Shown here one piece after another: positions 9,875 through 20,427 of a DNA stretch of 64,000 nt. Source of the stretch: Novosphingobium sp. G106 (lineage in GTDB: Bacteria; Pseudomonadota; Alphaproteobacteria; Sphingomonadales; Sphingomonadaceae). The translations under genes were made by a program, and so were the position numbers. The number at the start of each line of letters is the position of its first letter. Positions within the stretch are counted from its first letter, which is position 1. The notes under the pieces were generated by a model. The model was not told where the DNA came from. It did no database searches and saw nothing but the letters and a program-made list of their open reading frames with translations. Location: NCBI RefSeq assembly GCF_019075875.1, contig NZ_JAHOOZ010000003.1:254573-318572 (forward strand), read 5' to 3'.

Positions 9875-10039
9875 ATGAAGTTTTTTAGCAAGCTGCGCAC
9901 GAACCAAGCCGGCGCGACGGCCATCGAGTATGGTCTGATCGCTGCGCTAATCGCCGTTGCCGCGATCAGCGCGATGCAGGGCCTGGGCTCTCAGCTCGGA
10001 ACTACGTTCAACTCCACGTCGTCCTCGCTGGCGGCCTGA
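9875..10039 (+). CDS. Flp/Fap-type pilin
   Basis: This 54-residue protein is a prepilin of the Flp/Tad pilus. It has a short basic leader (MKFFSKLRTNQAG), then ATAIEYGLIAALIAVAAI, the hydrophobic segment with the conserved Glu-Tyr pair, and a Ser/Thr-rich end. Prepilin peptidase would cleave near the Gly-Ala before TAIEY. The ATG at 9875 is preferred over 9869 because AGGGAG at 9861-9866 sits eight bases before it. No tad assembly genes (ATPase, secretin, peptidase) are in the window. TadE/TadG-like genes lie 7 kb downstream. Confidence 0.9.
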   Translation: MKFFSKLRTNQAGATAIEYGLIAALIAVAAISAMQGLGSQLGTTFNSTSSSLAA

Positions 10040-10134
10040 TTCGAGCCAGCTTTTGTAGCTTCGCCCCTCCTCGGGCGTGGCTAAATCAAGTGTCCTGCAG
10101 CTGACGGACAAACGTACAATGCGAAAAATGAAGA

Positions 10135-10152
10135 CCCCCGCTATGTCGGGGG
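10135..10152. terminator. hairpin downstream of the pilin gene
   Basis: CCCCCG at 10135-10140 pairs with CGGGGG at 10147-10152 across a six-base loop. On the plus strand it is not followed by a T run. On the minus strand it is followed by TCTTCATTTTT, so it would work best for transcription coming from the right. It lies about 95 bases after the pilin stop. Confidence 0.45.
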
Positions 10153-10153
10153 C

Positions 10154-10549
10154 CTTCGTCCAACGGTCAGCTCTGACTGCCCGGCCCCCTTGCTGGCCGC
10201 ATGCTGATCCTGCTGACTCTGACATTGCTACTTAGCACGTCGGGGTGACAGTGGTGTATCGAGACTGTCGAAAATCAGGACACCCATGTGTGTCCTTCCG
10301 TGCCAACGATGCGCTTGTCATTGCTCTGAATGACCGGCCTCGCAAGTCTGGCTGCTCAGCTTCCAAAAACTGCGCTTTCTGGTCCGCGCAACTGTGGGGC
10401 TGGCATAGTGGTACTGCCGCTCGCCAAGCTGATCGAAGGCGCCAATGGTGACCCCGAGGGGCTGCGCGCGCTAGCCGACCCCTGTTACGAATATGCAAGA
10501 GGGAGCGGCGCCGCTGGACGCGGTGTTCTGCCTATGCTGCGCCCCCCGC
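10154..10549. other. no recognisable gene
   Basis: I see no protein of a known family here. The longest frames on both strands lack family-like composition or a credible start. It is probably intergenic DNA, or unrecognisable IS110 debris continuing from the right. Confidence 0.4.
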
Positions 10550-11002
10550 TCATCACAACCGAGAGTTCCCGTGCCACCGGCACGGCGGCGCGGCAGATTT
10601 CGCATTTGATGATCGCCGCGCCTGAGAGGTGACCGGCGTAGTCCACTTGACCTGACTGGTATTGGGGCGTGGTCACCCCTAGCCAAGCGCCGACCGACGG
10701 AGAGTTTGGGAATTACCCGGGTGTTCGACAGCAGTGGCAAAAGCGGTTGCGTTGACGGCACCGACGCCCGGGATGGACATCAGTAACCGGTAGGCCTCGC
10801 TCTGGCGCGCATTATCGATCGGCCGGCATCTGGAAAACCGGCGAATCAAGTGGCACTCGATGCCGTGGCCGTTGTGGGTTTTCAGATGCGCGGATGTCCA
10901 TCTTGGCCATGGCTTGCCCACGAGGCCGTATACGTTGACGCAGACTGATCTGATCACCCGAAAATTCGTCGTGCAAACGGGGCGGGCCATACATTCATTC
11001 AT
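10550..11002 (-). mobile_element. IS110-family transposase remnant
   Basis: The minus strand shows the C-terminal transposase_20 domain: YRLLMSIPGVGAVNATAFATA, then VEHPGNSQTLRRSA. A frame change leads to TPQYQSGQVDYAGHLS, the usual next motif. The N-terminal DEDD part is absent or degraded and frames are disrupted. It is distinct from the intact IS110 element at 33185. Confidence 0.7.
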
Positions 11003-11560
11003 GGCGAACCTGGCTGAAAGTTCGCGAGCGACCCTATCGGGGATCGTGCGATTCCGGCAGGTGAGGATGCCGACGTGGCCACGGTCACCGGCCTCACCCA
11101 GAAATAGGCGTGCTCTGAACCAGGGGATGCCCCAGCCGCACTCGATACATTGATTAAAGGCAAAGAGTATAATGCTTTTTCAATAGAGGTAAAATACTGG
11201 CCAAATCGACTTTGAGGGTCAATGGAAAAAGTAACTGTTATGTGCGATATTATATTTGACTCTAATCTAATATTAGCAAACTGTGCGTGGGTTCAGTGCT
11301 AGAGCGACTCAAGCGTAGGTGAATTGACCAGCGCTGGAAGCGGTTTGGCGCCCCGGTTATTTTGCTCACGTAATTGGTTTGAAAATCGCCCCATCAGGAG
11401 CGTGATTGTGGCATTTCGGTGCGGCATAAGCTGCAGTTTTTAACTTAACCAAGGCTGGTCAATCGAACGATGAAATGGCAAGAGCGGGCCTTTTAGAGAC
11501 GCTCATAGAACGACGGTCGCCATCGCATGACGGACTATCCTTTTCAGCCAGGGGCGAGTC
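11003..11560. other. intergenic region with an AT-rich stretch ahead of the adhesin gene
   Basis: No gene is recognised. The part 11160-11290 is clearly richer in A and T than the rest of the window and contains several TATAAT-like hexamers, so it may hold the promoter of the adhesin gene starting at 11561. No specific operator was found. Confidence 0.4.
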
Positions 11561-14500
11561 ATGGCTATCTCCATTACTGTCGACAACGATCGCAACCTCC
11601 TGGGAACCCAACAGCTCGACCTCGACGAAAGCGCGTCACTGCAGACCACGGCCGACGCCAATGGCACGGCGACCGGCGACAAGGACGACGACGTTCTCGC
11701 AACTTACAATTCCACGTCGAACGTGTTCGCCAGCGGTGCTGGCGGCCTGGATGTGGCCTTTGTAAACTACATCAGCGGTCTGTTTCCTGATCTCGATCCG
11801 GCGGGACAGCCCGCTTTGGATGCGGTCAGGGACACCGCACTGGGCTTTGTCGCCAATGTCGGCGGAGCATCGAGTTCGACCAGCTTCATCCAGGTCACGG
11901 CCACGGCCGGCGAGACGATCAGTAACTTGTTCTTCTCCCTCGCTCCTTCAGCCCCATCGGGAGCCATCAATTCGGTCAAAACCCGGGCGAACGAGGATCT
12001 TTTCTTTCACATCAACGCCGATACCGATTTCGCGACTTTGACGACCCTGGGGCGGAAAGATCGTCGCCGCGTTCTACCTGAAGGAAAGCGCCGACCATCT
12101 CAGCGCCCAAGTGCAAATGGTTACGTTCGAAGCGCTCAAGCACACGGACAGCAACAATGCTGATGAGCCGATCAACTTCAGTGATGTCTTGCAAGTAAGC
12201 GCGGCGGGCAGCACCGCGTTTACATTTGCCAACCTGCCCTCGGGCAATTTCCTCTACGCTGCTTTCGGGAACATGACTGTCGCAATGCTGGTCACTGGCG
12301 ACGACCTTCAAGCGGCTATGGTAAGATCATTACCAACAGCAGCGATACAGTCAACACCAGCCAAGCGGCTAAGGAAATCTAGCTACCATCGGCATCGATG
12401 CGCAGCATTTCACTTACGGCGGTAGCGGCCAGAACAAGACCGACGAATCTACCGCCAACTTCACATTCGTTTCCGCCTTCGTGCCGCTTCAGGGAACCGG
12501 GGGCGTGCCTGCTACCGGGACGAACGGGCAGGACATCGCCTACGGCGGCTACATCAACACGGTGGGAGCAGGCCTGACGATTTCCCAGCTCACCGGCGGC
12601 AACGCCCATGCCAACATGCGCATTTCCTTGTGGAAGGCAGGCGGCGGCACGACGCCCGAAGAGAGCTTTTCCTACATCGACAACGCATTCACGAATGAAT
12701 CGACTATCAGCGATGATACAGCCCTGCACGATGATGCGCTGGTCTCGGTTGGGCAGGTCAAGGTTACGCATGCTGGTGTGGTTCTGACCTGGGGAACTGG
12801 CGGCGCGGCGTTCGGCACCACACAGTCGGGCGTCAAGGTTTCGCTGGTCGACGCCTTCGCCACCATCAATGCGCCGGGCCTCGATAGCTTTGAGGTTACC
12901 GGTCTCGGCTCGCTCGACAATGTCGATTGGACCGCCGCCGGCGGCGCCTCCTTCAATCGCATCAAGCTCACAGCCCTCGCGACTACCAGCGCCTTCGACC
13001 TCGGCGGGCTCCAGATCACCGAGGGCACGACTTCCAGCGCGGGCCTCGGGTCCCACCTGCTGGTCGACGATGATGCGCCGACGATTACGGCCCCCGGCAC
13101 GCAGCCAATACTAACTGTCGATGAGACGACCCTCTCCGGCGACGACACCAAGGGCTTCGCGGGCGCGTTTACTTCCTCATTTGGCAGCGACGGTGCAGAG
13201 GCGGGCGGCGGGATCGTTTACACGCTGGGCATCGGTGCCGGCTCGACGGGCCTGTTCGACACAGCCACGGGAGCTGAGGCGGTGTTGAGCCTTGTCGGCG
13301 GGCAGGTGCTCGGCAAGGTCGGCGCACTGACCGTGTTCGTGGTCAGCGTCGACGGCACACAGCCAAGTCACGCTCGACCAGCAGCGCGCGGTCCTCCACA
13401 ACGATCCTAACGATTCGATCGAGTCGGGACTGAGTGCGGCAACGCTGGCTGACGGTCTCATCACTCTGACCGCTACAGTAACCGACAAGGACGGTGACAG
13501 CGCTTCGTCGACGATCGGCATCGGTCAGAACCTCCAGTTCGAGGATGATGGGCCGTCGATCACCGCACCCGGCACGCAGCCGACCTTGGTTGTCGACGAG
13601 ACGACGCTCACCGGGGACGACACCAAGAGCTTTGCAGGTGCCTTCACGCCGGTCTTCGGCGCTGACGGCGTCGCCGCCGCGGACGGCGGGGTCACTTATG
13701 CGCTGGGCATCGCTGCCGGCTCAACCGGCCTGTTCGATACGGCCACGGGCCTCGAGATCGTACTGAGCGTCAGCAATGGTCAGGTATTCGGCAAGGTCGG
13801 TGCGCTGACGGTGTTCGTGGTCAGCGTGGATAACGCGGGCCAGGTCACGCTCGACCAGCAGCGCGCGGTCGTCCACGACGATCCCAACGACAGCATCGAG
13901 ACCGGAGCGGCCGCAGCCACGCTGGCTTCCGATGGCCTTATAACGCTGACCGCGACCGCGACCGACAAGGACGGAGATCACGCTTCGGCGACGATCGGCA
14001 TCGGCCAGAACCTGCAGTTCGAGGACGATGGGCCGTCGATCACCGCGCCCGGTGCGCAGCCAGCCCTGGTCGTCGACGAGACGACGCTTTCCGGCGACGA
14101 TACCAAGAGCTTCGCGGGTGCGTTCACGCCGGTCTTCGGCGCTGGCGGGGTCACCTATGCGCTGAGTATCGCCGCCGGCTCGACGGGCCTGTTCGATACG
14201 GCGACGGGTCTCGAGGTGGTGCTGAGCGTCAGCAATGGCCAGGTGGTCGGCAAAGCTGGTGCGGTAGGTCCGACCGTGTTCGTGGTCAGCGTCGACAGCG
14301 CGGGCCAAATCACGCTCGACCAGCAGCGCGCGGTCGTCCACGACGATCCCACCGACGGCATCGAGACCGGAGCGGCCGCAGCCACGCTGGCTTCCGATGG
14401 CCTTATAACGCTGACCGCGATCCCCACCGACAAGGACGGAGATCACGCTTCGGCGACGATCGGCATCGGCCAGAACCTGCAGTTCGAGGACGATGGGCCC

Positions 14501-16546
14501 AACGCCAACGGCACCGCGCAGGCGAAGACCGTCGACGAGGACGGCGATGTCGTCGGGACCGGCAACACCGGCGGTCCTGGCGATGATGATCTCGCTGCCA
14601 AGACAGCGAGCGGCAACGTCTCGGCGATCTTTGGTGCCGGCGCGGACGGAGTCGGAAGCTACAGTCTGTCGAATGACCCCGCCAAGATAGGCCTGCTGCC
14701 TTCGCTTACTTCGCAAGGAGGACAGGTACTCTACGACGTAACCGGCAACACGCTAACCGCTTACGTCAATGGCCTTACCGCAGGGTACACCCCGGCAGAC
14801 GATCGCGAGGTCTTCACGCTCGATCTCAATGTCGGCGGAACGCCAGGTGCATTCCTCTTCACGTTGATCGACCAGCTCGACCATCCGGTGACTGACAATC
14901 CGGCTACGATCGGAACGGCGGAGGTCGCCTGGGAGGATGAACTGACGCTCAACCTCGGGGCAATCCTCAAGGTGACCGACAAGGACGGCGACTCCGCCTA
15001 TGCCGCCGCCAACAAGCTGGCGATAACCGCGGACGACGATAGCCCGGTGATTACCACGCTCGATTCGGCGAACGACATCACCTACGACAACGCCGACAAT
15101 CCAAATCCCGGCGGTAACGGGGTATTCGCCTACAGAATCGGTTTCGACGATCGCGACAGCTACAGCGCGTCGAGCAGTGATCTCTTGCTTTCCTTTGCCA
15201 GCGGAGACGTTGGGGGAAGCGCGATCACCAACAAGAGCGTTTCCTGGGTTTCTGAAAGCGACGCCCAGGCCACATTCAATTTCTCGTTCACTTATCTGTC
15301 TAACCCTGCCGATAACACGTCGGCGACCAATGCCACCGGCTCGCTTTCGTTCGACAAGGCCGCGGGCACTTACCACGTCAGTCTCAACGCGCCGATATCA
15401 AGCTACACTATCCTGTCGCTGAGCGACCCGGGTGTCGGTTTCACCGGCTATCTGGCGAACAGCAGCACGACGACCAACTCTCAGCCGCCGGTTTCGGTCG
15501 CTGCCTTGGCCTCGAGCTTCTACGTGCAGTTCAACGGCACTGCGGAAGACAGCGGCGGCACCGATGGCAATACGGCTACCAAGCAGGCCCTGTTCGCCAA
15601 CAACCACAACCTTGATGCACTTACGACAAATGAGGCGTGGAGCAACGGCGACGACGATGCTTTCACCCCCGGCGAGCTCTTCGGTCTGCGTTACGACGCG
15701 GATCCAGGCCCTGCCGTAAACGACAAGCCCTTGCTCTCCTGGGTCAGTGTGTCGGGTAGCGCAGCAGGCGTAGCAGGCGATACGATGCAGAATGGTGAAG
15801 TGCTCGATTTCACCCTGTGGAGCGGGAATCCCAAAGGCTTCCTCGACCCCTCCGCCGCAAATCCGCCGCTCAATCCCGTGCCGGTCAAGGTGTCGGCCTC
15901 AACCGTCTTCATGCAATTCGACGCGCTCGACAACGGCGAGGATCTGGTCGTTGTCCTGAAGCTGGTCAATCCGAACAATCCCAATGACACGACGACGCGC
16001 GCCGTAATCGTCGGATACGGTGACATCTACCACAACACCGACATCAACCAGCTGCCCGCCAGCTTCGGCTTTACCGGAACGCTCGACAATAACGATGGCT
16101 TCGTCGTGATCGAGAGCAACGATTATAACGGGGCCGGCGAGACCTGGCACATCCAGGGCGCACAGGTACTTGCCTCGACCGAAGGCATCTCGGGGCAGGG
16201 CGTCAACCTTGTCCGTGCGATCGGCGCGGGCGGTGGATCCAGCGTCAACGGCGTGCTGCAGTATCAGAACCTCGATATGATCCAGGACTCCGGTCCGAAT
16301 AACGGCGGCACCTGGGATGGCGACGTGTTCAAGATCACCAATATCGGCTTCATCACCTCGAACACGCAGACGGCCGACGCGCACCTCGATTTCGGCGTGC
16401 AGGTCGCCGATTATGACGGTGACAAGACCGATGCGCAAACGTTCAGCATCAACATTGTGGGCGATTCGTCAGCCAATGCCACGAGCTCATCGCTATTCGA
16501 ACTCGTTCCGCTTTCCTCTTTGGAGCCAGACCTGCTTCTGTTCTGA
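11561..16546 (+). pseudogene. large DUF5801/T1SS-143-repeat surface adhesin, four frameshifts
   Basis: This would be a secreted type I-exported adhesin of about 1,660 residues. The N terminus (MAISITVDNDRNLLGTQQ) leads into DUF5801-like sequence. Three clear repeats of about 155 residues follow (13077-14498), each with VDETTL(S/T)GDDTK, FAGAF, STGLFDTATG, TLDQQRAV, DKDGD and IGQNLQFEDDGP. The last part (15060-16546) is one long beta-rich region without RTX nonapeptides. Frames break near 12045, 12318, 12380 and 13365, while the final 986 codons are open. The repeat character and position between pilin and Tad-like genes suggest a biofilm or surface role. Export genes (ABC transporter, HlyD-type) are not in the window. 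Confidence 0.75.
13077..14498 (+). repeat. three tandem coding repeats of ~463-480 bp (DUF5801 units)
   Basis: Unit starts near 13077, 13556 and 14036 are marked by the ATTACGGCCCCCGGC / ATCACCGCxCCCGG pattern. Unit lengths are about 479, 480 and 463 bases. Units 2 and 3 are closest to each other, with long identical stretches such as the block encoding TGAAAATLASDGL. Unit 3 lacks an ADGVAAADG segment. Such near-identical repeats allow recombination between units and can confuse assembly. Confidence 0.85.
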
Positions 16547-16571
16547 TTAAAACGAGTTTGGTGATCTCAAC

Positions 16572-16620
16572 GAACATCGGCGGAGCAGAAATGTTCCGCC
16601 GGAGTTCGTTTTGCGATTTT
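16572..16620 (+). terminator. rho-independent terminator after the adhesin gene
   Basis: CGGCGGA (16578-16584) pairs with TCCGCCG (16595-16601), extended by GAAC/GTTC outside, and is followed by a T-rich run (GTTTTGCGATTTTT). It lies 25 bases beyond the adhesin stop, which supports 16546 as the natural end of that gene. Confidence 0.65.
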
Positions 16621-17046
16621 TCGTTCAGCTACCGCGGCGAGGACGTCGTGACGACGCTCGACCGAACCTGCCGCGAGGTCGGCTATCCGCGAACGATCAG
16701 GGTGGACAATGGCAGCGAGTTCGTCTCGCGCGACATGGATCTATGGGCTTACCAGCGGGGCGTGACGCTCGACTTCTCACGCCCTGGCAAGCCCGCCGAC
16801 AACGCGTTCATCGAAGCGTTCAACAGCAAGCTGCGCAGCGAATGCGTGAACACGCACTGGTTCCTGTCGCTCGAAGATGCTTGCGACAAACTGGACCGCT
16901 GGCGTAGACACTACAACGAAGAGCGACCGCACAGCGCGATCGGGAACATCCCCCCGATAATGCTGGCAAACCCGACCGGGGCAACCAGCCCTCCGGACAC
17001 GGGCCAGGCGCAAAACTCTAGACCCCAGCGGTCCGAGGTTGGGTAG
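16620..17046 (+). mobile_element. IS3-family orfB, C-terminal fragment
   Basis: The frame (usable from 16558) encodes the end of an IS3-type integrase core: TIRVDNGSEFVSRDMDLW with the second Asp, FSRPGKPADNAFIEAFNSKL with the Glu, and WRRHYNEERPHSAIG. The first Asp and orfA are missing. It differs in sequence from the IS3 remnant at 8395-8790. The fragment begins right after the adhesin terminator, so the insertion did not cut the adhesin frame. Confidence 0.85.
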
Positions 17047-17357
17047 CAGTGCACAAAGCTGCTGGACTCTAACTCATGCTGGTGGAAACCAGGGGTCACG
17101 TCAAGCGCGTTAATCGTCATTAGTCATCCTATTGCGACGATGTGTGCCCCAAACTGGGGCAAGAGTTCGTTTCTACAAGAGCAACCTGCGGCGAACTCCT
17201 GTTCGTGCTGATTTTAGAACCGCGCCCTCCGCTGGCGACCCTTACGAAAATCCGGTCGTTCGATGATTAAGTTTTGACCGTCGCGCATCAAGACTCGGTG
17301 TTTAATTTTTCTTAATGTCGGCGGCCTAAGTTAATCCCCGATTGTGAGGATTTTCTG
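17047..17357. other. intergenic, leader of the TadE-like genes
   Basis: No gene is recognised. The last ~70 bases are AT-rich (TTTAATTTTTCTTAATG) and end in GTGAGGATTTTCTG before the ATG at 17358, so the promoter of the three-gene Tad-like operon probably lies here. Confidence 0.45.
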
Positions 17358-17819
17358 ATGCTACCTTCTGTTCGCGGATTGGTGACGGCTATCGAAGGGG
17401 CCGCTGTCGTCGAGATGGCGCTAATCGCGCCGTTGATGGCTGCTCTGATGATGGGCACCATCGACACGGCGCGCTATTTCGCGGCTGGTATCAAGGTCCA
17501 GCAGGCCGTGAACCGCAGTCTCGAAATGTCGCTGATGGGTGGGCCGACAGTCGCCCTCAGTGATATCCAGGCGCAGGCAGCGGATCAGGCTGGCGTGGAC
17601 GTAAGCGCCGTCACCGTTACACAGACTCTGAAGTGCGCAGGCACCGTGACGACTTGGACGCTAACCTGCGCCTCCGGGCAGGAGACCGCGCGCTACACGC
17701 AGGTCTCGATCGCGACCACGTTCACCCCGTCGTTCGTGCTGAATTCGCTGAACCAGATGTACAAGAGCACGAACGGCAACATCCCGATCTCGGTTACGGG
17801 CGCGGTGCGAATCCAATGA
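17358..17819 (+). CDS. TadE-like pilus assembly protein
   Basis: The 153-residue protein has a short N-terminal leader and one membrane segment with the TadE signature: EGAAVVEMALIAPLMAALMMGTIDTARYF. The rest is a small periplasmic domain with two cysteines (LKCAGT, LTCASG) that could form a disulfide. Such pseudopilin-like proteins belong to Flp/Tad pilus assembly. Its stop overlaps the next start (ATGA at 17816-17819). Confidence 0.85.
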   Translation: MLPSVRGLVTAIEGAAVVEMALIAPLMAALMMGTIDTARYFAAGIKVQQAVNRSLEMSLMGGPTVALSDIQAQAADQAGVDVSAVTVTQTLKCAGTVTTWTLTCASGQETARYTQVSIATTFTPSFVLNSLNQMYKSTNGNIPISVTGAVRIQ

Positions 17820-18220
17820 CGCGGCGCGGTAAAATCACTCAACTGGGGGAGGACCGGGGCGGCGCTGCCGCGTTGGAATTCGCAATCGTTGCTCCGGTCT
17901 TTTTTGCTCTCCTGTTCGGTGTCGTGCAGCTCGGCATCCTGTTTCAGGCTCAATCGGGCCTCAGAAACTCGGTGGAGGACGCTGCGCGCTATGCGACGAC
18001 CTGGCCCAAGCCCAGCACGTCGGCCATCCAGACACGGATAACGAACAACCGGTTCGGGCTGATTCCTGCGAACATCGGGACGCCGAGCATCGTCTTCAGC
18101 TCGGGCGCATCGCCCAACTACGTGACGATATCGATGACCTACAACATTAGCGTCAACTACGTTCTGGGCACGCAGAACATTACCCTTTCCGAAAGCCGTA
18201 AGGCCTTCACTGTTTCCTAG
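17816..18220 (+). CDS. TadE/TadG-like pseudopilin
   Basis: The 134-residue product has the N-terminal TadE-type segment GGAAALEFAIVAPVFFALLFGVV followed by a periplasmic domain (RNSVEDAARYATTW). The start at 17816 overlaps the previous stop, giving translational coupling. It is probably a second minor pilin-like component of the same system; the next gene starts 18 bases later. Confidence 0.85.
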   Translation: MTRRGKITQLGEDRGGAAALEFAIVAPVFFALLFGVVQLGILFQAQSGLRNSVEDAARYATTWPKPSTSAIQTRITNNRFGLIPANIGTPSIVFSSGASPNYVTISMTYNISVNYVLGTQNITLSESRKAFTVS

Positions 18221-18237
18221 CTGATCGGAGCCTCACT

Positions 18238-19584
18238 ATGGACTTCACGCGGTATCTGCACTTCGCGCGCCGTCTGCTCGCCAACGTGCGCGGCAATGTG
18301 CTTGTGACCGCAGGCCTGGCGCTTCCCATCGTTGTAGGCGGGGCAGGGATTGGCATTCACTCGGTCCAGCTGGTCTTGACGAAGCGGCAGCTGCAGCGCG
18401 AAGCGGATTCTGCGGCGCTGGCGGGCGCTTATTCGCTGTTCCAGGCGCAAGGCAACACGGCCGCGACAGCAGCGGCGAACGATGCGTTGACGCAGAACAA
18501 CCTGATGGCGAACGTGAGTTCGACGATCACACCCGGGCCTTACACCACCGCCACGGCCACGTTCACATCAAGCATGTACGTGCGGCTCACCACGACCAAG
18601 GCAACCCCGTTAATGGGCCTTTTTGGCATGGGTGCGAGCAGCGTGGCTGCAGAGGCCCGGGCGGCCGTCGTGCCCGAGGGCAAATTCTGCTATCTCGCGC
18701 TTGAGACCGGAAACGTCACCGGCGTCACGTTCCAAGGCAACACCACGGTCAATCTCGGTTGCGGGGTCGGCACCAACTCGACAAGCGGCTCTGCCGCGAT
18801 CGCCAGCGGTAGCTCGAGTGTGACGGCCTCACCTATCGCTGCGATGGGCGGGGTACCGGCTTCGACCAACTACGCGCAAGGCACGGTCTTAATGCCAAAT
18901 CACGCGCAGATCGCCGATCCCTTCGGAGGTGGCACCACACTTGATCCGAGCAGTTCTGATGTGTCGAACTCGGCATGCAAAAACGGGAACGCTTGGCGAA
19001 CCATATCGGTCCCGTCTGGAACGACCACCACCTCGGCGCAACTCATGGCGGCGAGCGGCGGGTCGATCGGCGGTCCCGGATGCTATGGGACGATAAGCGT
19101 TCAAGGCAACCTGATACTTGATCCAGGCACCTATTATCTGGCGAACGGCGCAAATAACGCCGGCCTCCAGATCGGTTCGCAGGCTGTCCTAACCTGCAAC
19201 GGCTGCACTTTCGTACTCACCAGCACTACGCCGAACAACGGCAGCAGCCATGCCACGATGAGCATCAATGGCGGCGCACAAGTGAACATATCTGCGGCTA
19301 CCACCGGCACCTATGCTGGGATCGTCATGTACCGCGATCGACGGGCCTCTGCGAGCAACCAGTGCTGCATGGTTAACGGCAACTCCAGTTCGAGCTTCTC
19401 GGGCGCCTTCTATTTCCCCGCCGACACGCTGACATTCGCGGGCACAGCGGGAATGGCGGTAAATTGCATCCAGCTCGTGAGCCGTAGGATCACGTTCACC
19501 GGCGATTCCGACATAACGAACACCTGCACACCGCCGGGCGGCGGCCCTAAGTGGTCGCTTGATACCGTACGGCTAGTTAGTTGA
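18238..19584 (+). CDS. TadG-like envelope protein
   Basis: The 448-residue protein starts with a TadG-like N-terminal segment (NVRGNVLVTAGLALPIVVGGAGIGIHSVQLV) and the conserved QLQREADSAALAGA. It continues with a large Gly/Ser/Thr-rich exported domain with several cysteines and parallel-beta-like repeats (NLILDPGTYYLANG, GAQVNISAATTGTYAG). It closes the three-gene Tad-like operon. It lacks an obvious von Willebrand A domain, so the exact TadG subtype is uncertain. Confidence 0.78.
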   Translation: MDFTRYLHFARRLLANVRGNVLVTAGLALPIVVGGAGIGIHSVQLVLTKRQLQREADSAALAGAYSLFQAQGNTAATAAANDALTQNNLMANVSSTITPGPYTTATATFTSSMYVRLTTTKATPLMGLFGMGASSVAAEARAAVVPEGKFCYLALETGNVTGVTFQGNTTVNLGCGVGTNSTSGSAAIASGSSSVTASPIAAMGGVPASTNYAQGTVLMPNHAQIADPFGGGTTLDPSSSDVSNSACKNGNAWRTISVPSGTTTTSAQLMAASGGSIGGPGCYGTISVQGNLILDPGTYYLANGANNAGLQIGSQAVLTCNGCTFVLTSTTPNNGSSHATMSINGGAQVNISAATTGTYAGIVMYRDRRASASNQCCMVNGNSSSSFSGAFYFPADTLTFAGTAGMAVNCIQLVSRRITFTGDSDITNTCTPPGGGPKWSLDTVRLVS

Positions 19585-19929
19585 CAGACCTAAATAAAGT
19601 ACGGCCCACGACCTTATGGCCGCAGACCGCAAAGTTTAGACAAATCGTCAACAAGGTCAGCGAGTTCTCGGGCCGCCTCGCAATCTCGATCTTTAAATAA
19701 CTGCGCCACTTGTAAAACGCGACATTGTCGCAATATATTTGGGCAGCGAGAAAATGAAAACTGCGGCATCTTTAAGTGGTTTTGAAAAAATTGCCTGATT
19801 TTTTGGGTGACCGCGGTCGTCGGAAATTGCGTTGAGCGCTTTTATGCCATAATGGCGCTTGATGATCTCCCATCGTAGCCTGAGGATGCTTGCAGCGTTT
19901 AAAAGCACCGATCGTTTCGCGACGAAGGG
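19585..19929. other. intergenic
   Basis: No gene is recognised between the convergent TadG-like and TonB-C genes. The part 19690-19800 is AT-rich. The 71-codon minus frame at 19693-19908 has no recognisable features. Confidence 0.4.
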
Positions 19930-20427
19930 CTAGCTCAATTTATATCTTACGGTAATTACAAGCGGCTGCTCGCCTATAGCAACATCTCGCCCCTTTTCGC
20001 TCAACGCGGCACGCATAGCTGCCTCCTCGCGCTTTGCTGTCTTCTGGTCCGGAGCAAACACGATGTTGGCTTGCATTAAACAATCTCTGTTCAGCCCTTG
20101 GGGAACAGGGGGAAGCCCCCTCATACGCTGGACGGCGAGAAAGGCCGCACGATCTAGCCGCGCTTCTCCAGAATAGCGAATGATCCTTATGTCGGTAGGC
20201 TGCCCCAAGCCATCTATGCGAAATATTACTGATACCGCTCCCGTCGGGGTCGGCTCCCGAACCACGTAAGGATACCGAAGCGTGCCGTCGAGTAGCCGAG
20301 AGACCGAAGTAGCCCACTGTCCCACGTCGTTGCCTACAGGAGGCGACACCACCAATTCGCTTGCGACTGCGGCGCCGGCAATCGGAAGAAGAAAAGCAGC
20401 TAGGCCACTGCACATCCAGTATCGCAT
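19930..20427 (-). CDS. secreted TonB C-terminal domain protein
   Basis: The 165-residue protein has a signal peptide (FLLPIAGAAVASE) and one TonB_C-like domain: YPYVVREPTPTGAVSVIFRID, GLGQPTDIRII, SGEARLDRAAFLAVQRMR. This resembles the C-terminal domain of energy transducer TonB but has no membrane anchor or proline spacer. It is probably a periplasmic protein of the sphingomonad type annotated as energy transducer TonB. Monocistronic here. Confidence 0.75.
   Translation of the reverse strand: MRYWMCSGLAAFLLPIAGAAVASELVVSPPVGNDVGQWATSVSRLLDGTLRYPYVVREPTPTGAVSVIFRIDGLGQPTDIRIIRYSGEARLDRAAFLAVQRMRGLPPVPQGLNRDCLMQANIVFAPDQKTAKREEAAMRAALSEKGRDVAIGEQPLVITVRYKLS

Noticed and set aside
10232..10498. 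minus-strand gene of 88 codons
   Set aside because: No ribosome site, no family features, and it conflicts with plus frames of equal quality.
11561..13410. phase-variable frameshifts in the adhesin
   Set aside because: The four breaks are not in simple-sequence repeats that would allow slipped-strand switching. Error or decay is simpler.
13077..14498. possible CRISPR or satellite array
   Set aside because: The units are about 470 bases and encode protein repeats in frame. There are no short repeats with unique spacers.
13721..14716. 331-codon minus frame across the adhesin repeats
   Set aside because: It is antisense to the DUF5801 repeats and repeats with them; its own sequence has no recognisable domain.
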